64,000 nt of DNA from Hirundichthys speculiger (taxonomy: Eukaryota > Chordata > Actinopteri > Beloniformes > Exocoetidae): positions 1 through 64,000 of the forward strand of contig JAGFBZ010001924.1 in the NCBI GenBank assembly GCA_018398805.1, read 5' to 3'. Positions within the stretch are counted from its first letter, which is position 1; the number at the start of each line of letters is the position of its first letter. Made by a program: the position numbers and the translations under genes. Positions 23,135 through 34,439 of the stretch are shown piece by piece. The notes beneath the pieces were generated by a model that ran no database searches, had not been told where the DNA came from, and saw only the letters and a list, made by a program, of their open reading frames with translations.

Positions 23135-24540
23135 ATATAGACATGTTCATAATTTCCCTTTTAAGTTAGAAACGTTTCCGCTTATCGACTAAAATACAAA
23201 GAATTCACATGAAATCGCTGTTTCTTCATTCAACAATTTTCTTTCCTACGGCAGGTACAGAAGCAGAAGCCTTTGATGGGAAAAAACGCTGGTTCTAAGT
23301 GTTTGATGTCCAAATCAGAGACTCTCAAAGGAGCCGCAGCTCTGCCACTCTCTATTCAAGCTAGTTTGTTCAATGACCTCTGCTACAAAGCCTTTTGGTT
23401 TGGTTACAAAGTCTCCTGGTTAGTGCCTTGTCTATTACAGAGCCACTAAAGGGCTGATTGTTTTAGTCAGATGGCCCACAGAGCAGAGTAGCAAGAGCTT
23501 TGAAAGGCACTCACTGGGGGATAAATTGATGTTTTAGTCTCCTTATCTTTAACAGATCTATCTCCACATGCCAAAAGATCTTCAATTTCTGCACATAAAA
23601 AGCAGGAGGAGCTTGACTCTCTTTTGCAGTACAAGCAAGACAACGCGTTTACACAGGTCAATAATATTGTTTCTGCCACGGAAACTTCATACAGTGAGGA
23701 TCAGTATGTCAGAGTAATCACATCGTGTGGTGAACTGAAGCCTGCCCACACACATGATCACAAAATCCATGTCCGGCATTCAAAAAGCCAAGGCCCAAGG
23801 CTGTAGACCACTCAATATCCAGTAACTGCTTCCCCACTATTGAGCCAGAGTGTATTGAGTGTACTGAGGCCGAGCCAGGCCAGTTGCTTCCTCAAAGCAC
23901 TTCCAGTGCTTAACAGAACCAATCTGTTCTGGCTCACTTTTTCTCACTTTTCTGAGTGGCCAAGCAGGGCTGAATGGATCTGGAGGCACGACAAGGTAGA
24001 GGGACAGTTTTACATCTCTGAGGTTAATCTAATGACTCCTTTTTCTCTACTCGTGATCACCTTGCTACGCTTACAACTGTCTGAAAACTTTTGTCACAAA
24101 TTAGGTTTTAGATTAAATCCAGTTACCTTTTGCGTATAGTCTCTTAACTTTGCCTCACTCCTTTCTTTCTCCACGCTGCTGGTGCCAGCTTAGACCTCAC
24201 TCATCACGCTCGTCTTTATGAGTCGTCGTGCGTTCGATAGTTTCTTCCGTCGCTGCATTGTGCATTCTGTTCGTTCTTGAGCTGACCTTCTTCACCTGAG
24301 ACATGACTGAGGAGTTTCCGATTCATCTCATGATCCTCGGCTTCCAGCAGTACTGTCGTCACCATCGACAAACACACCAGATTCCTATTCTAAATCTTTT
24401 AATTTTAGAAGTTTCCTGTTGATGAATGCTGTTTTTAATTTATTTACATTTTTTCTAAACTGGTCTTCGTTAGGCATTTTTCTTGGACTTGGCGAGCCCG
24501 CTTCTGGCAGTGTAAATCGCTGATTATCACTCAACACTCA
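23135..24540. other. Intronic, nothing recognised
   Basis: No conserved coding, RNA gene or transposon end seen. Confidence 0.55.
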
Positions 24541-24544
24541 CAGT

Positions 24545-25252
24545 GGGTGCGTTTACATGGGAAGTTTAATTCCTCTTTAATTCAGAATTAAAGTTAAAGC
24601 CGAATAAAAGTTACCATGTAAACACTTAATTCCATATGAAAATGTCAATTCCGAATTAACTTAATTCCGAAGTAGGTGGCTGGTTTATTCCCATTTTAAT
24701 TCTGCATTAAGTAATTCCGCGGTCATGTATACACTCATTCCTCTTTAAATTAATTCCCGTCTTTCTGTGCATGCTCGTTCTCTTGCCCGTCTGTCGCGAT
24801 GACTCTTATATTCCGGCAGCACGCAGCAAATGGTGTTCAAGAGCAGAGACGATTTATTTAATCAATAGCTTGGAGGAACTGGAAATAATTAAAAGAACAG
24901 ATGGCAGGAAACATAAAAATTGTGAGCTTTTCAAAGCGGCCAGGTTAAATGAAGGAGGTTTCGCAGATAGAGACATCACCCAGGTCAAAAATAAGTGGAA
25001 TGTTGTTGCTAACCAGTTAGCTAAGTTTGTTTTCTTCCGGTAGATGTAAAGACGTCCGCCCCCCATCCAATCAGAACCCTTCCCAATCCCCAGACCTAAA
25101 GCGGAGTTGGATAAAGCCGAACTAACGTGTTTTCCATGTAAACCTTAATTCGGAATTACTATTTCCATGTAAACTCAAAGGAAAATAGTTTAATTCGGAA
25201 TTATTTAATTCCTAATTTTAATTCCGAATTAAAAAACATCATGTAACCGCAG
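24545..25252 (+). mobile_element. PIF/Harbinger-type relic with Myb/SANT-like domain
   Basis: The ends are inverted: GGGTGCGTTTACATG on the left and CATGTAACCGCAGCC on the right. Subterminal parts are packed with TTAATTCCGAATTAA-type motifs. At 24771-25043 the plus strand encodes a fragment with KWCSRAETIYLINSLEELE, DGRKHKNCELFKAARLNEGG and ITQVKNKWNVVANQL. That pattern (W at the start, QVKNKW at the end) is the Myb/SANT-like DNA-binding protein that accompanies Harbinger transposases. The transposase itself is absent. Confidence 0.7.
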
Positions 25253-26029
25253 CCATTGACTGTTGGCTATGACAGTGTTGAAATGTCGACTATTTTAGTC
25301 CGTACAATGAACGGAGCACTGATCCTGATGCTGCTGCACCAACTCATTGCTTCCTTACATTATGGGGAAGCCTAATTTAATCTCAACTGAGAAAGTCTGT
25401 TAAAACAACAAGGAATTGGTGTGTGCACGTATGAATTAGTACGATAAATCATCTTGCGTGAAGTCTCATCACTGACTCAGTCTTCAGATTCAGCCCACTC
25501 CATCATTCCCAACTGAGATGAGCTGAACTGTAAACAGATCCTTTCAGTTGGTGATTCAGTTTTTCATCAATTTGTGACCCACTCACTATGCAGACCCCCG
25601 CTGGATTGAAGAAAAGGGCAGTGTGGGGTTTCCACCACAACGCAGCATGATGGGCGGGCCAGAGGAGCAGCAAAGTGAGGGCATCGGCCCCACAGCGGTA
25701 ACAGTTATATTATATTTCTCTCTGTAAATTGAAGCTAGGAACAAGAAGCCCATTTAAGCCCGGCCCATTTCGATAGTGGAAAAATAGCTATTAATCATAC
25801 CATCTTCAGCGCCTGGCATTGAGATGCGGCACCAGTCTCCAGTGCCGCAGCATCAATGCGGTTTTATGCTTACTCACGGATGCACAAACACCTGCAAAAT
25901 GACATGTAGATTCTGACCTGAGCTTGTTTACCGGGACAATTATCTCTACTTTACTCTCTGTTAATTATATTTACAGTGTGTTCAACAACATTTTGAGGAG
26001 GATGAAAACAGTGACATCACATTTGCAAG
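25253..26029. other. Intronic, nothing recognised
   Basis: No feature that I can support. Confidence 0.5.
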
Positions 26030-26290
26030 TGCATTCCTCTGCAGGGTAGCTGGGCCAACCCTCAGAGACTGGGGTAAATATCTCAGACATCTGGAGGGAG
26101 TATAGATATGGACGCCTCCTGGGTGGCTCCTTATGGAGATTATCTGGGAGTGTTCACTGGTGAAGAAACCCCGGGAGGTAAACTCTGAGCATGCTGGAGG
26201 GATTACATATCTAATGTGGTTTTCCAACGCCTCAGGATCACCCAAGAGGAGCAAGCAGAAGCTGATAGAAGAGTGACGCCTGGATCAATT
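26030..26290 (+). mobile_element. LINE 3' coding remnant
   Basis: The stretch GGACGCCTCCTGGGTGGCTC and AGCATGCTGGAGGGATTACA with TTTTCCAACGCCTCAGGATC is the decayed C-terminal region typical of fish LINEs, corresponding to MPPGRL, RTRWRDY and WERLGI. No frame is open across it. Confidence 0.6.
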
Positions 26291-26600
26291 TTAAAAGGCC
26301 TTGGGCAAGAGATGAAAAACAGGATGGAGGAAAAAAATATATAGGTGTACAGTACATCATGTGGAAAGAAATGAAGGAAAGTTCTCAACTTCCAAAGAGT
26401 TTGGCTACAGGAGACAAATTTCACATAATATTTTCCTGTCCTTTAAATACATGCTAACAATTGCCAATGGGATTACAAAGAGAAAAAGAGGAGAAATCCT
26501 CAACATCAAGGTCCAGGAAGAAATACGCTTTCCCCCCGAAGAGTCGTTCTACTTTCAGTGCTGGAGGAGGAGGAAAGATTACACCCCTCATAGATAAAGG

Positions 26601-26649
26601 AATACCAGTGTGTAATACCAGTGTGTAATACCAGTGTGTAATACCAGTG
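26601..26649. repeat. 13-bp tandem repeat, about 3.8 copies
   Basis: The unit AATACCAGTGTGT is repeated without change, the last copy ending AATACCAGTGC. Confidence 0.9.
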
Positions 26650-27012
26650 CTCGGTGCCGACTTTTGGCATGTACGGTGGTCCGCTGAGACTTGGAGCTGC
26701 CATAAACACAGTGAGCTGAAGAGATGAATCTTGGAGACAATCTCACTCAGCAAACAAAAGGGTAATATTAGCAGCCGCTGTCACCAAACAGAGTGACATC
26801 CCTCCCACCGGAATATGAGCAGAAATCAAAAACATACAGAACGGGTCGCAAAAAGTGTCACCGAAAGCAACTGAGAATACCGGTATGGTTCAATTCTTAA
26901 TGAATACGTACATAAATATGTTGTTTTATGTGCTGCATGACATCGACGCGTTTAAAATGTTTAATGTTCGAACCTGAGATAACCTGACGAATCAAAAATT
27001 GTCTGAATGATA

Positions 27013-27222
27013 GAGGTGGGCGGATCGATCCAAATATCAATAATATCGATACCAATGCTGGTATTGACATCAAATGATACTCGTGTAAAAAGATCGATAC
27101 TCAAGCTTTTTTTCTCTCCCACAACACTAAGAATTAATTGAAGTCTGTGTCTGACACGCTGTCACTGTGTCCTCCTTTGGTATCGGATCGATACCAAAAT
27201 TCCCAGTATCGCCCAGCTCTAC
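27013..27222. mobile_element. Small MITE with GAT/ATC-rich ends
   Basis: It starts AGAGGTGGGCGGATCGATCC and ends GTATCGCCCAGCTCT, with ATCGAT and ATCGATAC motifs in both halves. Related ends occur at 40359 and 43715. The target duplication was not resolved. Confidence 0.5.
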
Positions 27223-27299
27223 TGAATGTTCATTTTTCCGTTTCCGCTAGGTCTTTTTTCACTTTAGTTGTTTCTTGTTTTTTGACCAGTTAAACTGTT

Positions 27300-28166
27300 G
27301 GGCCCTGATCATACACGTCCCCTTTCCCGTTAACACTAGCCGCTACCCGCAAATTGCGGGTATAGGAACCTCCGCTAGCCGCTAATGCAATCTTCCGCTC
27401 CCTAAAGGTGCTACCCATTATGCCGACTCCCTTACTCACTTTGTAGGTGTGGCAATGGGCGTGTCTTTTGCCCTTTCTGCAAACTCGGTATCTTGCGATC
27501 GTGGGTTTAAGGTTGCGGGTAGCAGGTAGTCAGACCAGCCGCTACCCGCATGTCGGCACGTACAAGAGCGCGTCCAGATGGCATCAATGTACGTCCACCT
27601 GGTCACATGCAGACGTGCAAAAACGGCTCTACCTGTGGAATTAACTCTTGTATAAAAAGCATTATTTGGCCTCAGTTGAACCCGTGAGAATATGGCAGAT
27701 TGTCTTAAAAGGCTTGTTTGCCAGTTAAACCATTGACGACCAGAGCGTGTTTACTGGGAGCGCACCGACTATCTGGAACTTTCAGGTAGCCGATAAGAAT
27801 TGTCTGTGTATATCAGTGTATATCAGTATATCAGTACAGAGGAGGAGGAGGAGGAAGGAAGAGGAGGAAGCTCTACAGCAGAGTCCCAGACGAGCTGCGA
27901 ACAAGATCTGCTCTGATCTGGATGAAAAGACGCTCCATGGTGGTTTTCAGGTAGCGCAACCTGCTCTTAAAGGCAATGGCTACTGACGCACTGATTGGTT
28001 TAACAGGTGGAACGCCCTAATCACTCCTATGCATAATATAGTGGGTAGCACGGGTGGGATAGCGGGTTTAGGAAGGTGGAAGATTGCGTTCTTTGCAGGG
28101 GAGCCCCTCCCGCTGCCCGCTATCCCTAAATAGCATCTTTAGGAGATATGGCGGAAGATCAGACCC
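27300..28166 (+). mobile_element. Non-autonomous DNA transposon, PIF/Harbinger-like (copy 2)
   Basis: This is about 867 bp, in the same orientation and family as 421-1218. It starts GGGCCCTGATCATACACG and ends AGATCAGACCC. The two copies share CTACCCGCAAATTGCGGG-type termini, the TATAAAAAGC segment and the region TTTACTGGGAGCGCACC. It lies in the ephb1 exon 6-7 intron, while copy 1 is nested in a hAT element. Confidence 0.6.
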
Positions 28167-29073
28167 TTAGTCTAGTTGCGTCTTCACAGCTCTTTCAAGA
28201 TCTTGAGTTGATTTCATATTCTATTTTGTATCTTATAAAACAATGTCGTGTCAGGCCACTTCATCATCAAGGCTCGTGGTAGAAACCGATTCCGTAGATC
28301 ACTCAAACCTTTCTTTTACAATTTAGCCGGAGTGACAAGTCTTACGGTTTGACAAGATCTCACTGCAGTCGGTTGTTAATAAATGGATGCTCATTTTTAT
28401 TGAATAAAGAGAGGCTTTTCATCTCTGTGAGACCCCATCAGTACGACCACGGGCGCCATGAAATATGCATCGTAGCTGGAAGATCAATCCTGACTTATTA
28501 TAGGATTATACTGTAAAATGATGAAAGCGTAACAAGAGATGCACCACCCGTACGAGAAGAAAAAAAAAATCTGTTACACAAATTATAAATATATGAAACA
28601 TGGCGACAAGTGAGTGCATGTAACTTTCCTTCATTAATTATGATGTCAAATCTGTCAGCAGCTGAACACGTCGTTAATGACTTTGAGCTGAGAGTAGTAC
28701 AGTAGGCATGCTAAGTCGTGGGGGAATGATTAATAACGTGTAGAAAGAAAAACAGTCTACAGTGTTGATTGATCATTATTTCAAGACTGAAGGCTGTAAA
28801 GAATGGACACATTTCAAACATCTGTCAGGGTGTCTGTGACAGCCAGGTACACGGAGTAAAACACTTCAAATTCAGGTTTTTTTATTAACTGAGCTTAATT
28901 TGTTTGTGAGGAAGTGAGCCCGTTGCTTACCGTCAGTCCTCAGGAACAGGTGATGAGATGACTGATGCAGCTCGTACTGACTTGTCCCTTTTAATGACTC
29001 TCAGATAACATCTGGCTGCCACCATCATCCTAAAATGCACATTTAGTAAAAGACACTCATCCTCTCATTGTAC
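28167..29073. other. Intronic, nothing recognised
   Basis: Intron following ephb1 exon 6 with no supportable feature. Confidence 0.55.
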
Positions 29074-29198
29074 CTTGTCGAAGTAACGGATCTCGTAGTC
29101 GAGGATGATCCCATTGGGCTGTTCAGGCGGCGGCCACGACAGGGAGAAGCTGCGGCTCGTCGAGCTCACTTGGTGCATTATGGGAACTACTGAGGGAG
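29074..29198 (-). CDS. ephb1: ephb1 exon 6: second fibronectin III repeat, first half
   Basis: This 125-bp exon, the usual Eph exon 6 length as I recall, follows the acceptor TTTTCATCAG. It encodes APSVVPIMHQVSSTSRSFSL, then SWPPPEQPNGIILDYEIRYF and DK before donor GTACAA. PEQPNGIILDYEIRY is the most conserved stretch of the second FN3 repeat. It enters in phase 1 and leaves in phase 0. An (AC)n run lies just upstream, at about 29213-29234. Confidence 0.95.
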
Positions 29199-30420
29199 CT
29201 GATGAAAAAAAACACACACACACACACACACACATTCATACACGCAAGGACACGGGATCAATTTGGAGGTCTTGAAGATTCATTAAGATGCGTCAAAGAT
29301 CATAAATATGGAAATAAAGTGCGGCATATTGCCAAAAATGACTTGCAAGCAACAGAGAAAAAAAATGTTTCCTCTTCAAGGCTCATGAAAGCAAATTACT
29401 GCACTTGTCACTGATGCGAATAACAAGAGTAATGTATGCGATGCATTTTTACTCCTAACTTTAGGAAGCAAAGGCTGCTGGCTGAAATGTAAACCGAGGT
29501 TTAGCCTGTGGGACCGTTTTACGAGATCGTTTCCATCCAACATCCAGGAAGGAGCTGAGATGAGAAGATTTTTGCTACACGTACACATATGCGTATATAA
29601 ATATACATATATATACGAGTTTAAAGAGTATGGGTGTTCTAAAGGTGTAAAGCATGAAGACATAATTGAATTTGCCTCAGTAGTTTTATAGGGATCCAGT
29701 TTGAAGGCATTATGCTGAAAACAGACAGCGTGCACCTTACACCGCTGAATCATCACTACGTTATGGTAATGCTCAGTAATGCTGCCAAATACATATTCTG
29801 TAATCATAATCTGGAGCACGAGCCTCCTATCTCCTAAAAGCCTCACAGTCTTTTAATATGTTCGCAATTTGCATTTTACACGGTTCTCTGCACGTGCAGT
29901 AAGTTTCATATCCTAAGGTCCAATGAAACACACTCAAAACCTACTGCGTAATTCAACCCCCCCTCCCCCCACCCACCGCTGCCACCGCCAGCGCAGCCAA
30001 CCTGAAAAATAAATCAGTTTTTGTTGAGTCCTAAAAGATTTCAGGGCTAGAAATGGTTTGCATCTGGCAAGAGTAACAAACGCTCTCAGGGAGCGGCGCG
30101 CCGGCGATGGATCATGTTTCGATTAGCAATGAGCTCCGGCTGAAGTAGATGATGTGTTTTTCATCAGAGAAAAGTGGCTTTTAAACCCAAATTTGAGTAG
30201 AGGTGGGGACATCACTTGTGTCTGTCTCCGTAAAGTATTGATGTAGTAATAACTCAGTGACTTTATGGTCGAGGAATTATACCGACGGGGACTGAGGAGG
30301 AGGAGAGAAAACAAGCAAAGGGGACAGAGCAGGGAAAGTGAGAGGTGAGAATGGAAGAAGAGGAGAGGGAGTACGAACGGATGTAAGATGTGACTGTAAG
30401 AGGAACTTTTAGGTCTATGA
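29199..30420. other. Intronic, nothing recognised
   Basis: It contains only an (AC)n run near 29213-29234. A 156-codon open frame on the minus strand (29376-29846) has no recognisable domain and is AT-rich like the intron. Confidence 0.5.
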
Positions 30421-30713
30421 CAGTGGTACGCAAACTGTGGTACGCGGGGGAACGTCAGGACTTTCCACATTTTCACTTTTTTTTTTTTTTTTTTAATTAA
30501 ATCAGGAAACATACAATGCATTCTAAATACGTTTCAAACGAAATTCAGGTAACAATAAATAACTACAATAAGGAATAAACATCTCTCCTGTGGATTTAAA
30601 GCTAATTGAGAAGACATATATGGCTATATTTTAAAATTGTACCACCTGAGAAACTGTTCAGCTCTCTGAGCACCACCATGATGACCAAAGTATTAAAAGT
30701 TTGAGAACCACTG
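30421..30713. mobile_element. hAT-type MITE with intact target duplication
   Basis: The element is 293 bp. It starts CAGTGGTACGCAAACTGTGG and ends AAAGTTTGAGAACCACTG. Identical 8-bp repeats gtctatga flank it at 30413-30420 and 30714-30721. Confidence 0.88.
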
Positions 30714-31309
30714 GTCTATGAGATGGTTCAATAACAGGATTGAGAGTAAAAGAGCCAGCATTATATTGTGCAACATCATGTACCAACACAGCAGAGTTCA
30801 GATCCTCTCTTTATTTCTGGGTAATTTGATTATAGTGCTGACACAACAACAGCATTAAAAAGAGAAAAACAATGTTGCCCCTTTGAAAAAGAAGTTAATC
30901 AATCAGAGGAGGCTAGCTCCTCGGTTTAATTCACAGCTGCGCATTTTAAAAACAGATTTCAACAAAGCTGGAAAGGACGCTGGTGCACCATTAATCACTT
31001 AGTCCAGAACAACGGTATGAGGAGTTATTTTACTCCTTATTTCCCACCATTCGATGACCAGAACAAGAACCAAGTCCAGGTTTCTTTTCAGCAGCGTCAT
31101 CAGGCTGACTGGGAGTGGTTTCTCCGTTGAGCTCTGTGTTCCTCCGTCAATTCTCAGCCGTGATGACTTCATGAGCTCCTTCACATGTTAAATTATTTCT
31201 GTGAAAGAGAAAATTCATGGCATCCTTCCCGCCTCTGCCTTTGATGTAGCGTCAAGTAGAGCAGCTTTAACAGCCCTGGTTTATTTTTACAGCATTTCTG
31301 TTCTGCTGA
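30714..31309. other. Intronic, nothing recognised
   Basis: Nothing supportable, apart from the target duplication at the left edge. Confidence 0.5.
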
Positions 31310-31790
31310 GACAACTTCATCGAACCACCAACTTTTCTTTTTGACTCAATTCCAACCAGACTGTTCAAGGAAGTTTTTCTCTTAATGAGCGTCTTCATAT
31401 TGGACCAGATCAGTGCATGTTTACTGACAGACTACCGTACCTCAGGATTTTGAGGCAATTCAAAAAAAAAAGAAAAGAAAAGTCTTGAACCCATTGTGAG
31501 CTATATCCTTTCACTTACACAATATCTCCAAAATAAGGAACATCCTGTCTGCCTATCCTGGACTGCTACAATTGCTTTTTATCAAGTTGTTCCAAAATGT
31601 CTCTGAAAATCCTCCAGCTGATCCGAAAATACTGCAGCAGAGGTTGTGTTGAGGATTTGCCGGAGGGATCATATTTCTCCAGTCTCAACTTTCCCTTTAC
31701 TGGCTTCTTGTTAAATCCGGGACAGAATTTAAAACCACTCCAATGTATAAAACTCTTAAGGAGCGAGATTAAATTGTATCTATAACAGTG
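31310..31790 (+). mobile_element. L2/Rex1-like LINE fragment
   Basis: Decayed plus-strand coding can be followed in pieces: TTNFSF and LNSNQT near 31326, SLKILQLI near 31600, and HISP, YWLLVKSG and EFKT near 31668-31735. These correspond to the region LLLNSNKTE through RDHISPVLxSLHWLPVKxRIEFK of L2-type LINEs. Frames change several times. Confidence 0.6.
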
Positions 31791-32836
31791 GTTCTCAGCA
31801 GGTGGGGGGCGCCCCTCCGGGGGGGGCACGGACACTCTCCCGGAACGGGCGCGCCCCTCCAGGGGGTTGCAGATGCCGAACAAGAAGATGGAAATGATCA
31901 CGACATAACACGTACTCGCTTGTTATTAGTATGAACTATATGTAGCAGATTCCTTGTACATCAAATTGGCAGAAATGAACTTTAACTACACTCACAATTT
32001 ATTAACTCAGAGATAGTTACTGTGGATTCAACATGACAGCATCGACACATCTCTTGGCTTTCCCACACGTTATGTCCCGCATTAGTCAATGCAATCTACG
32101 ACGTCACACGACGGACCGTTGGCGAGCGCTCTCTGGATATTTATTGAACTAAGCACGGCCCGCCTGCTCACCAAATGCGTAATCAGTCTCTGTCACGGTT
32201 TTCAAAACCTCAGCTAGCATAATCTTCAAACCACCACAAAAATAGTCCACACCCCACAACAACGAACCCTCAAAATAAAAACACTGAAGTCAGGAAAACA
32301 AAACAAGAGCATTAAAAAATGCATCTCCGCCTAGTTCACCCAGAATTCACTGCGGCTGCCCGTCTAGCGACTTTTCATTTAATTAATTAATTAATTTATT
32401 TATTTATATTTTTTCAAAAAAAGCAACTAGCGACACATCTGTTGAGTTTTACTGATGGCACTGAAGACTTTTTGCGTGTCGGCTCTGAAAGCTCTTCTTA
32501 CTCTCAACAGCTTTCAACAATTGCAGTCAGCATCTGAGCACCTGTTAGCGATGAGCGACACAGTTCGAAGAGGATTATCGTTCTTTTGCGTGGGTTCGGG
32601 ATCCATTTGTGTCCTCGGCAAACGAGATGTCAATTGACATGCAGCAACTGCTTATAGAGCTGAAGAGTGACTAGTAGGCTGAAGGAACTCTTTACTTCCT
32701 GCCCTGACTGCAGGCTAGCCTGTGGTTCGGCGAGTTTCCAAAGTAGCAAAGAGCCCCCAGTTATCAGGCTTCTCTGATGTGGAGCCTCTCAAATCCCAGT
32801 TTAGATTTGAGGCAGACTTTAGCTTTAACATTTGAC
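31791..32836. other. Intronic; possible hAT end at its left edge
   Basis: ACAGTGGTTCTCAGCAGGTG at about 31790 resembles a hAT end and is followed by a C/G-rich stretch with GGGGCGCC-type motifs, but no opposite end was found. The remainder shows nothing supportable. Confidence 0.4.
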
Positions 32837-33966
32837 TAGGGCTGGGCAACGATTAAAATTTTTAATCGCAATTAATCGCATTATTTCCCTGATTAATCAC
32901 AATTAATTGCATTGTATACGCAAAATCAAATAATGAATTCAAAAGTCATGTAAAATGCACTTTTATTTAAATGTTCTGCTGCCATATAAACTAAAGTGCC
33001 ATAACATTTGTTGTTTAAACACTTTTAACATCAGCACTTGTCAGTAACACATATTTAGTATAAATCTCATCTTAAAAAATGTAAAATAAAATAAAGCTTA
33101 TTGCCACTGCCAGGGCATTAATGTCATCCTGTTTTTATAAAAAAAATTTTAAAAAAGTCTACAAACAAAATCCAACAAAATGATTGTGGCTCAGCAGAAC
33201 ATCAGAACATTAAAACAGGTAATTTCCGAGGTAACAGCAGAAACTTTTAACGGGGAGTTCAACTTGGCAGTTTTACAATAACCTTGTTTCTGTTGAATCC
33301 TCGGTCTGGGAGAACTTTAAAATGAAAATGTCCATTTTAAAGTTCAGTTACTTTACTAATTCGTGTATCAATCAAAAATTAAAAAAAATTAAAAAGTGAC
33401 ATTTCATTACGTTTTTTAATTTTTTAATCTAACACAAAAAAACGAAAAAAAAAATGCCTGTTTTTTTTAATATTTCAATTTTAGACTTGGATCAAAAATA
33501 CGAAATGAAAAAACGGGCCCCAGAACTGAATTTGTTTAATAATCGAGGACTGGACTTTCTGTTGTCATTACACATCTGTGCCACTAGATGGAGCCGCACT
33601 GAAGTAACCAGCTAGAGAACAGCAGGACAGTGAACACATGGAGCAGATCTGATGGAACATGGAGGAATGACGCAAAAGTTTTGTTGCAGTCCAGAATTTT
33701 TTTTTTTTTCAGACAGAATTGTAAATATTGCTGCCTGAGTTGCTACCTGAACTGTAAAGTTCACAGATTTTTACCGTTCTCCATGTCTGTTTTAGCTTTT
33801 TCGCATGTTTACCTGCCAATTTTCTTTCGGTTACGCAGCAGCCAGTAATAGACTTTTCAAAACAAAAGCATGTGAGCAACCTGCGTTAATATGCAATAAA
33901 ATAAATATCGTCGTTAATAAATTCATGAGTTAACGCGACAATAACGCGTTATATTGCCCAGCCCTA
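32837..33966 (+). mobile_element. Non-autonomous hAT element, TAGGGCTGGGCAA family (copy 2)
   Basis: The ends are TAGGGCTGGGCAACGATTAA and the complement of it, ATATTGCCCAGCCCTA. It is collinear with 49124-50230 over its length, including AGATGGAGCCGCACTGAAGT and AACACATGGAGCAGATCTGA. Flanking octamers (catttgac, cttaaaac) do not match. It lies in the exon 5b-6 intron of ephb1. Confidence 0.8.
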
Positions 33967-34363
33967 CTTAAAACTTTACCTTTTTGATTAAGTTTATAGT
34001 TCAGTTAGCTTTGTTTTTGATGATTGGTATTAAACAGTCAAAGGACTGGGCTGTACTGAATGATTTGGTAATACATCATTCATACTGAGATGCAATTTGT
34101 TACCAGTTTGTGCGAAATGAGTAAACTGCAGAGTGTGAAAGACCTGGTGGAGAGTGGGTGGTGGGGAGTTTGGGGATGAGCATGCGGGGGTGGTGGGTGG
34201 AGGCATGAAATGGCAAGGCTGTAAAGCCTTTAACATGTTTTATGAATTAAAAGGCTGCAGCTGAGACTCCTCTATCTCCCCATCCATCCCTGTGCCCCAG
34301 GGTATGCTTACACACAGACATGCACGCACACACGAATAACAACCTGTAAAACTCTCTACTCAC

Positions 34364-34439
34364 CCGCCTGATTGGTTGTAATGTTGATGGACAGCTGCTG
34401 GGGTGGGTACGGGCTCTTGTTTGACACGCCGTTGATTGC
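34364..34439 (-). CDS. ephb1: ephb1 exon 5b: end of first fibronectin III repeat
   Basis: This 76-bp exon lies between the acceptor ATCTGTAG and donor GTGAGT. It encodes AINGVSNKSPYPPQQLSI followed by NITTNQA, the G-strand and linker that directly follow FDIQ in EphB1. It enters in phase 0 and leaves in phase 1. The first residues and the K-S-P-x-P-P-Q run favour EphB1 over EphB2-B4. It is too short for most ORF searches and starts without a methionine. Confidence 0.92.

Noticed and set aside
26361..26753. Overlapping open frames on both strands
   Set aside because: Part of the frame is made by the 13-bp tandem repeat (TGITHWYY-type repetition); no domain.
29376..29846. 156-codon minus-strand open frame in the ephb1 exon 6 region
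   Set aside because: It is on the same strand as ephb1 but not in register with any exon, AT-rich, and without recognisable domain.
30123..30521. 132-codon minus-strand frame rich in leucine and serine
   Set aside because: Produced by a purine-rich plus strand; low complexity and it runs into a poly-T tract inside a MITE.
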